DNA from: Falsiroseomonas tokyonensis
Lineage (GTDB): Bacteria > Pseudomonadota > Alphaproteobacteria > Acetobacterales > Acetobacteraceae
Direction of reading: 5' to 3'
DNA: 64,000 nt
Assembly (NCBI RefSeq): GCF_019024325.1
Contig: NZ_JAFNJS010000004.1
Location: 186,001 to 250,000, forward strand
The position numbers and the translations under genes are program-made. Shown one piece after another: positions 19,484-27,855 of the stretch (position 1 is its first letter; each line of letters opens with the position of its first letter). The notes below the pieces were generated by a model. It had not been told where the DNA came from, ran no database searches, and was given only the letters and a program-made list of their open reading frames with translations.

Positions 19484-20191
19484 CTAGCCCAGCCCTCCCG
19501 CCGGCGGGGAGGGCGTTTGCGATGACGTCTCGAAACGGTCATCCAGCGCGAGGATTTGGCGTGCCAGCGCCCGGGTAACCGGCGTGGCGCCCGCCAGCGA
19601 GGCCGCATCCAGCGCCGCCACCGCCTGGGCGATGGCCGCCGCATGGCGCGGCAGGCGGGACAGCAGGTAAGCCTGCACCCCGGCCTCCACCCGCAATTGC
19701 CGGTCTGCCAGGTGCTTGGCCAGCAGCGCGGCCAGCAACCCCTCCCCCGGCCCGGCGATCTCCACCGCCGTGGTGGCGCGCAGCCGGCTGGCGAGGTCGG
19801 GCAGGATGGTGGGCCAGCGCGCCGGCGCCATGCGGGCGGCCAGCAGCAGGGGCGCGCCAGTTTGCGCCGCATGGTTGATCAGGTGGAACAGCGCCTGTTC
19901 CGGTGCCGCATCGGCGCGGTCCAGCGCGGTGCCAGGCGCATCGGCCAGCGCCGCATCCATGGTGAGGCCCGGCCCCTCCAGCCGCCGCCAGCCGAAGCGC
20001 CGGGAAGCGGCCTGCAGCATATGCGTCTTGCCCACCCCCTCCGGCCCATGCAGCGCCAGGCGGCGCAGCGGCCAGGCTTCGGGCGGCGCTTCCAGCCAGG
20101 CCAGGGCCTCGGCATTGGAAGGGTCGGGGACCAGGTCCTCGGCGGCGTCCGAGCCCTGCAGCGGCAAGGGCAGGGCCAGTTGCAGGCCCAT
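19484..20191 (-). CDS. hdaA: DnaA regulatory inactivator HdaA
   Basis: A 235-residue DnaA-like AAA+ protein without the DNA-binding domain; with the beta clamp it promotes hydrolysis of DnaA-bound ATP to limit re-initiation. The N-terminus MGLQLALPLPL contains a QLALPL clamp-binding motif. A P-loop GPEGVGKTHM follows at about 50, and AARMAPARWPTILPDLASRLRA carries the sensor region. The ATG at 20191 overlaps the upstream stop by one base; an in-frame GTG at 20194 is the alternative. The last codons, encoding TPSPPAGGLG, are made from hairpin repeat copy f. Confidence 0.85.
   Translation of the reverse strand: MGLQLALPLPLQGSDAAEDLVPDPSNAEALAWLEAPPEAWPLRRLALHGPEGVGKTHMLQAASRRFGWRRLEGPGLTMDAALADAPGTALDRADAAPEQALFHLINHAAQTGAPLLLAARMAPARWPTILPDLASRLRATTAVEIAGPGEGLLAALLAKHLADRQLRVEAGVQAYLLSRLPRHAAAIAQAVAALDAASLAGATPVTRALARQILALDDRFETSSQTPSPPAGGLG
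19487..19515. repeat. GC hairpin repeat, copy f, inside the 3' end of hdaA
   Basis: CCCTCCC (19493-19499) pairs with GGGAGGG across a GC-rich loop, preceded by CCCAG and followed by CGTTTGC. It overlaps the last codons of hdaA, so the repeat has been captured as coding sequence. Confidence 0.5.
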
Positions 20192-21081
20192 CACGGCGCC
20201 GGCGCGACGAAATCGGCGATGGCCTCCACCACCCCCGGTGCCAGGGGGCGGTCGGGGTCGGCGTAGGCGGCGAGGTTGTCCGCCGGATCTTCGCCCACCG
20301 CCTTCAGCACATGGTTCACCCCGGGCAGCAGCACCAGCCGCGCGTCGGGCCGCGCCGCCGCCAGCGCCGCCGCATCCGCCTGCGTCACCTGCAGGTCCAG
20401 CAGCCCCTGCAGCACCAGCAGCGGCGGCCGAACCGCGGCAGCCAGGGCCGGCGGGTCGAGGGCGAAGAGGCTGGCGAGGAAGCCGGCCAGGCTCGGGCGG
20501 AACAGCGGCAGCAGGGCCGGCGGGATCGCCTCCGGCAGCCCCTGCCCGGCCTCCAGCCGCGCCAGCAGCCCCTCCGCCTCCGCCCGCAGCGGGCCCGGCA
20601 GGGCGCGGTCGAGCTGTTCCCGCAGCACCAGGCCGATCCGGCGGCCCGGCGTGGCCAGCAGGACCAGGCCGCAGAGATCCGGCAGCCGGCCCGCGGCCAG
20701 CAGCGCCACCAGCCCGCCCTCGCTGTGCCCGGCGAGCCAGAGGCGGTCGGCGCCGCGCGCCCGCAGCACGCCGGCCCAGGCCGCGATATCGGCGGCGTAA
20801 TCCGCCATGGTCACCGCCTCCGCATCCGGCACTGCGGCGCGGCTGCCGTGCAGGCCGCGCTTGTCGATGCGCAGGCTGCCGATGCCGCGCGCCGCCAGCC
20901 CCTCGGCCAGCAGACGGTAGGTCTCGGGGCGGTAGCCCGGGCCATTGCCGTCGCGGTCGGTGGCGCCGGACCCGGGGATGATCAGCACCATCGGCTGGCC
21001 GGGCAGCAGGCTGCCCTCCAGCGGCCCCTGCGGCCCGGGCGCCTGCAGCCGCGTCTCCGCCCCCGCCGGCAGGGAGGTCAT
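20191..21081 (-). CDS. Alpha/beta hydrolase with possible signal sequence
   Basis: A 296-residue S33/esterase-like hydrolase. VLIIPGSGATDRDGN forms the oxyanion loop, LAGHSEGG the nucleophile elbow, LQGLLDLQVTQAD the acid region and LPGVNHVLK the histidine. The ATG at 21081 is the only standard start after the upstream gene ends. The frame continues upstream without a start through a hydrophobic stretch that would make a better signal peptide, so a non-standard start is possible. It lies between the AI-2E permease and hdaA in a leftward run. The substrate is unknown. Confidence 0.78.
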   Translation of the reverse strand: MTSLPAGAETRLQAPGPQGPLEGSLLPGQPMVLIIPGSGATDRDGNGPGYRPETYRLLAEGLAARGIGSLRIDKRGLHGSRAAVPDAEAVTMADYAADIAAWAGVLRARGADRLWLAGHSEGGLVALLAAGRLPDLCGLVLLATPGRRIGLVLREQLDRALPGPLRAEAEGLLARLEAGQGLPEAIPPALLPLFRPSLAGFLASLFALDPPALAAAVRPPLLVLQGLLDLQVTQADAAALAAARPDARLVLLPGVNHVLKAVGEDPADNLAAYADPDRPLAPGVVEAIADFVAPAP

Positions 21082-21106
21082 GGCCAGCCCAGCCAGCAGT
21101 GCCGCG

Positions 21107-21175
21107 CGCGGCCGGCCGCGACAGGTTCCGCGCGGCCAGCCGCGACAGGTCCGCGCGGCCAGCCGCGACAGGTTC
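21107..21175. repeat. Three direct repeats of about 22-24 bp
   Basis: Three near-identical units CGCGGCCAGCCGCGACAGGT start at 21107, 21131 and 21154; the first has one G for A change. They lie in the 178-base gap between the AI-2E permease stop and the hydrolase ATG. Each unit contains a GGC...GCC dyad. Function is unknown. Confidence 0.6.
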
Positions 21176-21259
21176 GGCGCGACGGCGGAGGTGGGGGATT
21201 GGCGCGCGGCATGGCTGCCGCGGATGCTATCCGATGCGGCCGGCCCTGTCCCGCCCGCC

Positions 21260-22480
21260 TCACCCGGTGCCGGTGCGCGGCGGGTCCAGATACAGCGGGC
21301 TTTCCAGGTAGCGGCGCAGCCAGTAGCGCGCGACCACGCCGATGGCCGCCGCCATGGGCACCGCCAGCAGCACGCCGAGGAAGCCGAAGGCGACGCCGCC
21401 CGCGAAAAGGGCAAAGATCACCCAGACCGCGTGCAGTTCCACCCTGTCGCCCAGCAGGCGCGGGTAGATGACATAGCCTTCCACCACCTGGCCCACCACA
21501 AAGATGCCGACGACGATCAGCACCTCGTTCCAGGTGCCGAACTGCGCCACCGCCAGCACCACCGCGGTGGCGAAGCCGGTGAGCGAGCCGACATAGGGGA
21601 TGAAGGACAGCAGCCCCGCCATCAGCCCCACCGTCAGCCCCAGCTCCAGCCCCGCGGCGGACAGGGCGGCGGCGTAGTAGGCGGCCAGGATGGCGCAGCA
21701 CAGCAGCTGGCCGCGCAGCCAGGCCGAGAGCACGCGGTCCGTATCCCGCGCCAGTTGCCGCAGCGTCTGCGCCGATTTGCGCGGCAGCCAGCTCTCGATG
21801 CGGTGCATCATCGCCTGCCAGTCGCGCAACAGGTAGAAGCCCACGATCGGCGTCACCACCAGCAGGGCGAAGACGTTGAACAGCGCCACGCCCCCGCCGA
21901 TCAGCCGCGCCACGGCGGTGCCGAGGAAGGTGATCATCTGCCCGGCCTGGCCGATCACCAGGTCGCGCAGCTGCGTGTCCACCACCTCCGGCCCGAAGGC
22001 GTTCTGCGCGGCTTCCAGAGCCTGGCGCATGGCCTGGCCGATGCCGGCCACATAGGCCGGGGTGCGCACCACCAGCACGCCGATCTGCGCCACCAGCAGC
22101 GGATAGAGCAGCAGCAGCGCCAGCAGGGCCAGCGCCGTCAGCCCCGCCACCAGCAGGAAGGCGGCCACGGCGCGCGGCAGGCCGAGGCGCGCCAGCCGCG
22201 TGGTCGGCGGGTCGAGGAAATAGGCGATGCAGCCGGCCAGCACGAAGGGCGTCAGGATGGCGGAGAACAGCCAGACGGCGAAAAGCAGCGCCGCCAGCCC
22301 GCCCAGCACCACCGCCCAGCGTTCCGCCCGCGTAGCACGGCGGCCGGGCTGCACGGGGGGCGGCAGCGGCGCCGGGCCGGGGCGCGGCTTCGGCAGATCC
22401 CCGGGCGGCAGCGGCACGGCGGGCGGCAGGGCCGGTGGGGGGCCCGGTGGGGCATAGGGCGGGCGGGTCATGCCATTCAC
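21260..22480 (-). CDS. AI-2E family (PerM-like) transporter
   Basis: A membrane protein of about 406 residues. A Pro-rich cytoplasmic N-terminus (about 1-48) is followed by hydrophobic segments around 58-90 and 105-130, a soluble mid-region, then the conserved block GLMAGLLSFIPYVGSLTGF and IYPRLLGDRVELHAVWVIFALFAGG of the AI-2E/PerM family. Members are permeases of uncertain substrate. A GTG at 22480 overlaps the upstream stop by four bases; the ATG at 22471 is an alternative. It is part of the leftward run DUF2066-CDP transferase-permease-hydrolase-hdaA-ppk. Confidence 0.87.
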   Translation of the reverse strand: MNGMTRPPYAPPGPPPALPPAVPLPPGDLPKPRPGPAPLPPPVQPGRRATRAERWAVVLGGLAALLFAVWLFSAILTPFVLAGCIAYFLDPPTTRLARLGLPRAVAAFLLVAGLTALALLALLLLYPLLVAQIGVLVVRTPAYVAGIGQAMRQALEAAQNAFGPEVVDTQLRDLVIGQAGQMITFLGTAVARLIGGGVALFNVFALLVVTPIVGFYLLRDWQAMMHRIESWLPRKSAQTLRQLARDTDRVLSAWLRGQLLCCAILAAYYAAALSAAGLELGLTVGLMAGLLSFIPYVGSLTGFATAVVLAVAQFGTWNEVLIVVGIFVVGQVVEGYVIYPRLLGDRVELHAVWVIFALFAGGVAFGFLGVLLAVPMAAAIGVVARYWLRRYLESPLYLDPPRTGTG

Positions 22481-23067
22481 CGGCCGGACCGCGCCGCCTG
22501 CACCACATAGGCGGCGCCGGAGGCGAAGGTGGTCAGCGCCACCAGCAGGATCGCCGCCTCCAGCACCGGGCGGGCGCCCAGCCCGTAGCCGGCCATCAGC
22601 AGGGCGAAGGCCGCGAGGCCGATCTGCAGCAGGGTGTTCAGCTTCGAGATCCAGAGCGGTTTGATCAGCGGCGGCTGCCCAAGCAAATACAGGACCAGCA
22701 CGCCGCCGACGATCAGCAGGTCGCGGAAGACCACCAGGATCGCCAGCCAGTCCGGCAGCACGCCGAGGCCGGCGAGCGTGACATAGACCGAGACCAGCAG
22801 CGCCTTGTCCGCCACCGGATCCATCATGGCCCCGAGCGCCGAGCGGCTGTTGCGCCGCCGCGCCAGCCAGCCATCCAGCCCATCCGAGACCCCGGCGGCG
22901 ACGAAGACCCAGAAGGCGAGGTCCAGCCTGTGCTGCAGCATCAGCCAGATGGCGGCCGGCACGGCGCAGAGGCGTGCGAAGGTGATCGCATTGGGCAGCG
23001 TGAAGGGCCCGGCATCGGCAGGGGGGGTGGGCGGAGGCGCCGCAGCCGGGTCAGCGCCCCCCGGCAA
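22477..23067 (-). CDS. CDP-alcohol phosphatidyltransferase
   Basis: A 196-residue integral membrane enzyme that transfers a phosphatidyl group from CDP-diacylglycerol to an alcohol. The family signature D-x2-DG-x2-AR-x8-G-x3-D-x3-D is complete in the segment from SDGLDGWLAR to MMDPVADK. About five to six hydrophobic segments follow TLPNAITFARL. PgsA-like (glycerol-3-phosphate) is the simplest guess, but a second CDP transferase elsewhere could hold that role. The start overlaps the upstream DUF2066 stop by 17 bases. Confidence 0.86.
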   Translation of the reverse strand: MPGGADPAAAPPPTPPADAGPFTLPNAITFARLCAVPAAIWLMLQHRLDLAFWVFVAAGVSDGLDGWLARRRNSRSALGAMMDPVADKALLVSVYVTLAGLGVLPDWLAILVVFRDLLIVGGVLVLYLLGQPPLIKPLWISKLNTLLQIGLAAFALLMAGYGLGARPVLEAAILLVALTTFASGAAYVVQAARSGR

Positions 23068-23878
23068 GGCTGAGGCGCCATCCCTCGCCCACGCGCTGGC
23101 CCGCGCCTTGGCTCATCCCCTGGCCCTGGGGCGGCCGGCCCGCCAGCCCGGCCAGGCGCGGGTCAACCACCCCTGGCGGCGCCTGGCCGAGCGAGAGGCC
23201 AAGACCCGCAAGCTCCATCGCCGCTTCCGGCGGCTGGCTGCGCAGGCCGAGGCGCAGCCGCGCCTGGTCGCCGGCCAGCGTCACCACCTCGAATCGCGCC
23301 ACCGGCGCAGCGCTGCCCAGGCGGCGCGTGATCTCCACCCATTCGGCGAAGCTGCGGTAGCTGGCCAGCGCCTCCACCGTCGCCACCGCCGGGCCGCTGG
23401 CCACCGGCGCGGCCGGAGCCTCCGTGCCCATGCCGCCGGGCGTGGCGGGGGCTTCGCCGGCGGGGACGCGGCCACCGGCGGCGGCCACGCGCTGCGGGTT
23501 GAAGTTCACCGTGATGCGGGCGGTATAGGTGCGCGCGTTGATCCGCTCCGATTCGATGACCAGGGAGCGGACCATGGATTCGATCTGCTGGGTCGAGGCG
23601 CTGGCGCTGAGGCCGGTGGCCGCGGCCATGCGTTCATAGGCCAGGCGCTGGCCGGCATTCAGCGCCTGCTCCCGCGCCTGCACCGCCGTCTCCGCCGTCG
23701 CCTCGGCCGGCACGCCGCGCTGCACCAGCGGGTCGTCCTGCGCCAGGGCCGGCGCGCCCGCCAGACCGCACAGCAGGAGGAGCATGCCCAGCATCCGGAT
23801 TGCGGAGGTCACGCGCGCGTGGTTGTTTCCGCCCCGCTGGCCGGGCAGGAAGCTGATCGGCAGGCTCGAACCCGGCAT
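23051..23878 (-). CDS. DUF2066-like exported protein
   Basis: A protein of up to 275 residues with signal sequence [19 protein letters not shown]. An AAGGA box seven bases before the ATG at 23878 favours that start, though a GTG at 23812 would place the signal peptide nearer the terminus. The mature part has an [17 protein letters not shown] helix and ends in a Gly/Gln-rich tail. The neighbourhood (divergent from purM, upstream of hdaA) is the usual setting of DUF2066 genes. No function is known. Confidence 0.72.
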   Translation of the reverse strand: MPGSSLPISFLPGQRGGNNHARVTSAIRMLGMLLLLCGLAGAPALAQDDPLVQRGVPAEATAETAVQAREQALNAGQRLAYERMAAATGLSASASTQQIESMVRSLVIESERINARTYTARITVNFNPQRVAAAGGRVPAGEAPATPGGMGTEAPAAPVASGPAVATVEALASYRSFAEWVEITRRLGSAAPVARFEVVTLAGDQARLRLGLRSQPPEAAMELAGLGLSLGQAPPGVVDPRLAGLAGRPPQGQGMSQGAGQRVGEGWRLSLAGGR

Positions 23879-23925
23879 TTCGCAATCCTTTTCCGTCTCT
23901 CACGCATACCCGATCGGGGGCCGCC

Positions 23926-24987
23926 ATGACCAGCCTGACCTACCGTGACGCGGGGGTGGATATCGAAGCCGGCGACGCGCTGGTGGAGGTGATCAAGCCC
24001 CTGGCCCGCAGCACCGACCGGGCTGGAACGATGGGCGGGCTCGGCGGTTTCGGCGCGCTTTTCGACCTCAAGGCGGCGGGCTTCCGGGACCCGGTCCTGG
24101 TGAGCTCGACCGATGGCGTGGGCACCAAGCTGAAGCTGGCGATCGATTCCGGCATCCATGGCTTCGTCGGCCAGGACCTGGTGGCGATGTGCGTGAACGA
24201 CCTGGTGGTGCAGGGGGCGGAGCCGCTGTTCTTCCTGGACTACTTCGCCACCGGCAAGCTGGAGGTGGCGCAGGCCGCCGCCGTGGTGGGCGGCATCGCG
24301 GAAGGCTGCCGCATCGCCGGCTGCGCCCTGGTGGGTGGCGAGACGGCGGAGATGCCGGGCCTCTACAAGGGCGGCGACTATGACCTGGCCGGCTTCACCG
24401 TGGGTGCTGCGGAACGCGACGCGCTGCTGCCGCGGGCGGATATGGGGCCGGGCGACGTGCTGCTGGGGCTGGCCAGCTCCGGCGTGCATTCCAACGGTTT
24501 CTCGCTGGTGCGGCGCATCCTGGAAGGCACCAACCTGACCATGGACGCCCCCGCCCCCTTCGCGCCGGGCAGGACGGTGGCGGAGGCGCTGCTGGTGCCG
24601 ACGCGCATCTACGTGAAGCCGGTGCTGGCGCTGCACCGGGCGGGGATGCTGAAGGCGGCCGCCCACATCACCGGCGGCGGGCTGCCGGGCAACCTGCCCC
24701 GCGTGCTGCCGGATGGCGTGGTGGCGGCGCTGGACGCCCGCGCCTGGACGCTGCCGCCGGTCTTCGGCTGGCTGGCGCGGACGGGGAATGTCGCGGCGGA
24801 GGAGATGCTGCGGGTGTTCAATTGCGGGCTCGGCATGGTGCTGGTGGTGGCCGAGGACCAGGCCGCGGCGGCGCAGGCGCAGCTGGAGGCGGATGGCGAG
24901 ACGGTGTTCCGGATCGGCACGCTGGAGGCCGGCGAGGGCAAGGCCGGCGTGCGGATCGACCATCTCGGGGCCGGCTGGCCGGGGTGA
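23926..24987 (+). CDS. purM: Phosphoribosylformylglycinamidine cyclo-ligase
   Basis: A 353-residue AIR synthetase, the fifth step of purine synthesis. The ATP-binding glycine stretch [27 protein letters not shown], and [21 protein letters not shown] are diagnostic. The C-terminal domain has [16 protein letters not shown]. purN follows with a near-zero gap, so the pair is an operon. The 47-base divergent gap to DUF2066 contains the palindrome CCCGATCGGG (23909-23918). Confidence 0.96.
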   Translation: MTSLTYRDAGVDIEAGDALVEVIKPLARSTDRAGTMGGLGGFGALFDLKAAGFRDPVLVSSTDGVGTKLKLAIDSGIHGFVGQDLVAMCVNDLVVQGAEPLFFLDYFATGKLEVAQAAAVVGGIAEGCRIAGCALVGGETAEMPGLYKGGDYDLAGFTVGAAERDALLPRADMGPGDVLLGLASSGVHSNGFSLVRRILEGTNLTMDAPAPFAPGRTVAEALLVPTRIYVKPVLALHRAGMLKAAAHITGGGLPGNLPRVLPDGVVAALDARAWTLPPVFGWLARTGNVAAEEMLRVFNCGLGMVLVVAEDQAAAAQAQLEADGETVFRIGTLEAGEGKAGVRIDHLGAGWPG

Positions 24988-24992
24988 GTCGG

Positions 24993-25658
24993 ATGCGCGT
25001 CGCCGTCCTGATCTCCGGCCGCGGCAGCAACATGGCCGCGCTGCTGCGCGCCGCGGCCCAGCCGGGCTATCCCGCGACCATCGCCCTGGTGCTGTCCAAC
25101 CGCGCCGATGCCGCCGGGCTGGCGGTGGCGCAGGAAGCGGGGGTGCCCACGGCCGTGGTCGAGAGCCGCGGCTTCAAGGGCGACCGCGCCGGCTTCGAGG
25201 CGGCGATGGAAGCGGAATTCGCCCGCCACGCCGTGCAGCTGGTGGCGCTGGCCGGCTTCATGCGGGTGCTGACGGAAGGCTTCGTCGATCGCTGGCGCGA
25301 CCGGCTGATCAATGTCCATCCCTCGCTGCTGCCGCTGTTCAAGGGGCTGGACACCCATGCGCGGGCCCTGGCCGCCGGGGTGAAGCTGCATGGCTGCAGC
25401 GTGCACCTGGTGCGCACCGGGGTGGATGAGGGGCCGATCCTGGCCCAGGCCGCGGTGCCCGTGCTGCCCGGCGACGACGAGGCGAGCCTGGCCGCGCGGG
25501 TGCTGGAACAGGAACACCGGATTTACCCGGCCGCGCTAGCCTGGCTGGCGGCGGGCCTGGTGCAGGTGCAGGGCGATGTGGTGACGGTGGCGGCCCCTGC
25601 GGCCGCCGGCGCGCTGGTGAACCCCTTGCCCGGCTTCGCCCCGGTTTCTACAAGCTGA
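24993..25658 (+). CDS. purN: Phosphoribosylglycinamide formyltransferase
   Basis: A 221-residue GAR transformylase using 10-formyl-tetrahydrofolate. Visible are LISGRGSNMAAL (phosphate loop), ALAGFMRVLT, the catalytic INVHPSLLPLFKGLDTHARAL with the NxHPS motif, and VHLVRTGVDEGPILAQAAV. The ATG at 24993 is preferred; an in-frame GTG at 24984 overlaps the purM stop by four bases. Third gene position in the purM-purN-coxIV run. Confidence 0.95.
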   Translation: MRVAVLISGRGSNMAALLRAAAQPGYPATIALVLSNRADAAGLAVAQEAGVPTAVVESRGFKGDRAGFEAAMEAEFARHAVQLVALAGFMRVLTEGFVDRWRDRLINVHPSLLPLFKGLDTHARALAAGVKLHGCSVHLVRTGVDEGPILAQAAVPVLPGDDEASLAARVLEQEHRIYPAALAWLAAGLVQVQGDVVTVAAPAAAGALVNPLPGFAPVSTS

Positions 25659-25686
25659 CCCATACGTTGACCCCCACGAGGATCCC

Positions 25687-25845
25687 ATGGCCGAACAGGC
25701 GCCGACCTACGAGATGATCGAAGTCAAGGCAGAGGACATCATGGCCGAGCGCCAGGGCCTCTATGCCGGCTTCCTGCGCGCCACGGTCTGGAGCATCGGC
25801 GCGACGGTGGCCGTGCTGGTGCTGATGTGGATCTTCCTGGTCTGA
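25687..25845 (+). CDS. aa3-type cytochrome c oxidase subunit IV-like small protein
   Basis: A 52-residue protein with a short hydrophilic head containing AEDIMAERQGLYAGF and one C-terminal membrane helix, WSIGATVAVLVLMWIFLV. Length, single helix and the FxxxTxWS entry to the helix match the bacterial aa3-oxidase subunit IV family found in alphaproteobacteria. In the Paracoccus and Rhodobacter oxidases this tiny subunit wraps around the core. It lies 28 bases after purN and is followed by two hairpins. No oxidase genes are nearby, so assignment is by sequence shape. Confidence 0.72.
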   Translation: MAEQAPTYEMIEVKAEDIMAERQGLYAGFLRATVWSIGATVAVLVLMWIFLV

Positions 25846-25853
25846 GCCAGGCC

Positions 25854-25875
25854 GGGGCGGCCAGTGCGCCGCCCC
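25854..25875. terminator. Hairpin after the subunit IV gene
   Basis: Eight-base perfect stem GGGGCGGC (25854-25861) / GCCGCCCC (25868-25875), loop CAGTGC, nine bases after the stop. There is no T-run, so intrinsic termination is uncertain, but the converging ndk gene makes a terminator useful here. Confidence 0.5.
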
Positions 25876-25883
25876 TGTCGCCA

Positions 25884-25914
25884 TTCCCTTCCCCCGGCGG
25901 GGGGAAGGGCTTCG
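25884..25914. repeat. GC hairpin repeat, copy g
   Basis: Ten-base stem CCCTTCCCCC (25886-25895) / GGGGGAAGGG, loop about three bases, followed by CTTCGG. It lies between the converging coxIV-like and ndk genes and may terminate both. Confidence 0.6.
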
Positions 25915-25916
25915 GT

Positions 25917-26339
25917 TCAGCCGACGATCTCGGTGCCGGCGAAGAAATAGGCGATCTCGATCGCGGCATTCTCCAGGCTGTCGGAGCCATGCACGCTGTT
26001 CGCCTCGATGCTCTCGGCGAACAGCTTGCGCACGGTGCCCTCGGCGGCATTGGCCGGGTTGGTGGCGCCCATCACCTCGCGGTGCTTCGCCACCGCATTC
26101 TCGCCTTCCAGCACCTGCACGACGACCGGGCCGGAGGTCATGAAGGTGACCAGGTCGTTGAAGAAGCCGCGCTCCTTGTGCACGCCGTAGAAGGCCTCGG
26201 CCTGGGCGCGGGTCATGTGGATGCGCTTCTGCGCGACGATGCGCAGGCCGGCTGCCTCGAAGACGGCGTTGATCTTGCCGGTCAGGTTGCGGCGGGTCGC
26301 GTCGGGCTTGAGGATGCTGAAGGTGCGCTCGATGGCCAT
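25917..26339 (-). CDS. ndk: Nucleoside diphosphate kinase
   Basis: A 140-residue enzyme, the full family length, moving gamma-phosphate between nucleotides. [16 protein letters not shown] starts the fold, and the phosphorylated histidine is in [16 protein letters not shown]. Cytoplasmic. It is transcribed leftward behind map with a 77-base gap. Confidence 0.97.
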   Translation of the reverse strand: MAIERTFSILKPDATRRNLTGKINAVFEAAGLRIVAQKRIHMTRAQAEAFYGVHKERGFFNDLVTFMTSGPVVVQVLEGENAVAKHREVMGATNPANAAEGTVRKLFAESIEANSVHGSDSLENAAIEIAYFFAGTEIVG

Positions 26340-26416
26340 GGGACTGATCCTTGGTTGGTGGCGCGCCGGATAGGCGGGGTTTCGCCTATGCGCAAGGGTC
26401 GCGGCCGTGACGACCT

Positions 26417-27217
26417 TCAGCCGTAGGGCGGGCAGGTGAAGCCGGCGGGGGAGGCGGTGAAGATCTCGCAGCCGGTCTCCGTCACGCCGATGCTGTGCTC
26501 GAACTGGGCCGAGAGGCTGCGGTCGCGGGTCACCGCGGTCCAGCCATCGGCCAGGATCTTCACCTCCGCCCTGCCGGCATTCACCATGGGCTCCACCGTC
26601 AGGAACATGCCGGGGCGGAGCGTGACGCCCTGGCCCTTCTGCCCGTAATTCAGGACATTGGGCGCCTCGTGATAGCCACGGCCGAGGCCATGGCCGCAGA
26701 AGTCGCGCACCACGCTGCAGCGCGCTGCCTCGACATGGCGCTGGATGGCGAAGCCGATATCGCCGAGACGGGCGCCGGGGCGGATGGCGGCGATGCCCTG
26801 CATCATCGCCTCATGCGCCACGGCGATCAGCCGCGCGGCGCGGGTGCCAGGGGCGCCCGCCACATACATGCGGCTGCTGTCGCCATGCCAGCCATCCAGG
26901 ATCACGGCCAGATCGATATTCAGGATATCGCCCTCCGCCAGCAGCCGCTCCCCGGGGATGCCGTGGCAGACGACATGGTTGGGCGAGATGCAGGTGGCAT
27001 GGCCATAGCCCTGGTAGCCCAGAGAGGCCGGGACCGCGCCATGGTCCAGGATGAAGTCGTGGCAGAGCCGGTCGAGGGCCGCGGTGCTGATGCCGGGCCG
27101 CACATGCGCCGTGATCATGTCGAGCGTGGCGGCGGCGAGCCGTCCGGCAGCGCGCATGCCGGCAAAATCCTCCGGCCCGTGCAGGGTGATGCGCCGGGAC
27201 TCGGCTTGCCGGGTCAT
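26417..27217 (-). CDS. map: Type I methionine aminopeptidase
   Basis: A 266-residue enzyme that removes N-terminal methionine. The dinuclear metal ligands are visible as Asp in [20 protein letters not shown], His in [14 protein letters not shown], Glu in LTVEPMVN and Glu in [11 protein letters not shown]. The conserved HGIPG motif precedes the first ligand. Its ATG overlaps the tetR stop by four bases, so it is translationally coupled to the regulator upstream. It may be a second map in the genome. Confidence 0.94.
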   Translation of the reverse strand: MTRQAESRRITLHGPEDFAGMRAAGRLAAATLDMITAHVRPGISTAALDRLCHDFILDHGAVPASLGYQGYGHATCISPNHVVCHGIPGERLLAEGDILNIDLAVILDGWHGDSSRMYVAGAPGTRAARLIAVAHEAMMQGIAAIRPGARLGDIGFAIQRHVEAARCSVVRDFCGHGLGRGYHEAPNVLNYGQKGQGVTLRPGMFLTVEPMVNAGRAEVKILADGWTAVTRDRSLSAQFEHSIGVTETGCEIFTASPAGFTCPPYG

Positions 27218-27813
27218 GCGGCTGCGGGGTCCGCGGCGAAGGGCAGGCCGGCATGCAGCTCGGCGATCATCTGCCCGGCGAAGGCGGGAATTCCGCCCTC
27301 GGCCAGCAGGTGCGGCCGCAGGATGGCGATGGGTGCGTCGAAGATCAGGAACCTGGCCCGCGCCAGCTCAGCCTCCCCGGCCGCGCCCTGGCACAGGCGG
27401 GCCACGCAGGCGCGGAAGGCCTCGTCCATGGCGGCTTCCAGCCGCTCCATCTCCTGGCGCAGCGTCTCGGGCGGCGGGGCGTCCTCGAACAGGGCAACGG
27501 GCTCGTGCAGCAGCAGGAAGGCGGCGCGGTGGCGGTCCTCCGCCGCCCAGGGCAGCAGCGCCAGCGCTGCCTCCCGCGCCCGGCCGGCCTGCAGCAGCGG
27601 CACCAGCACCCGTGACAGAGCGCCATAGCTGGCATTCCAGGCGGCGGCGAGGATGGCGGAGCGGGAGGCGAAGCGGTGGTAGATGGAGCCGGTGGGCGCC
27701 CCGACACGGCGCGCCACCGCCTGCATGGTGGCCGCCTGGGGCCCGCCCTCTGCCACCAGGGCGATGGCGGCGTCGATGAAATGCTCGGCGGTGAAGCGGG
27801 CGGTGCGAACCAT
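27214..27813 (-). CDS. TetR/AcrR-family regulator
   Basis: A 199-residue repressor. The N-terminal helix-turn-helix is in AVARRVGAPTGSIYHRFASRSAIL (split as AVARRVGAP then TGSIYHRF), and the C-terminal ligand domain is helical and variable. A perfect inverted repeat lies 3-23 bases upstream of its start, so autoregulation is likely, and through coupling it may also affect map. The ligand is unknown. Confidence 0.88.
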   Translation of the reverse strand: MVRTARFTAEHFIDAAIALVAEGGPQAATMQAVARRVGAPTGSIYHRFASRSAILAAAWNASYGALSRVLVPLLQAGRAREAALALLPWAAEDRHRAAFLLLHEPVALFEDAPPPETLRQEMERLEAAMDEAFRACVARLCQGAAGEAELARARFLIFDAPIAILRPHLLAEGGIPAFAGQMIAELHAGLPFAADPAAA

Positions 27814-27816
27814 GCA

Positions 27817-27836
27817 TCTAGAATAGATGTTCTAGA
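27817..27836. promoter_or_regulatory. Inverted-repeat operator at the tetR start
   Basis: Perfect 7-bp arms TCTAGAA and TTCTAGA separated by TAGATG, 20 bp in all, an AT-rich island in GC-rich DNA. It lies immediately upstream of the leftward tetR start in the 42-base gap after the deaminase gene. Size and position are typical of a TetR dimer site; binding is inferred. Confidence 0.6.
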
Positions 27837-27855
27837 ATGGTCCGTCCAGCCGTGT

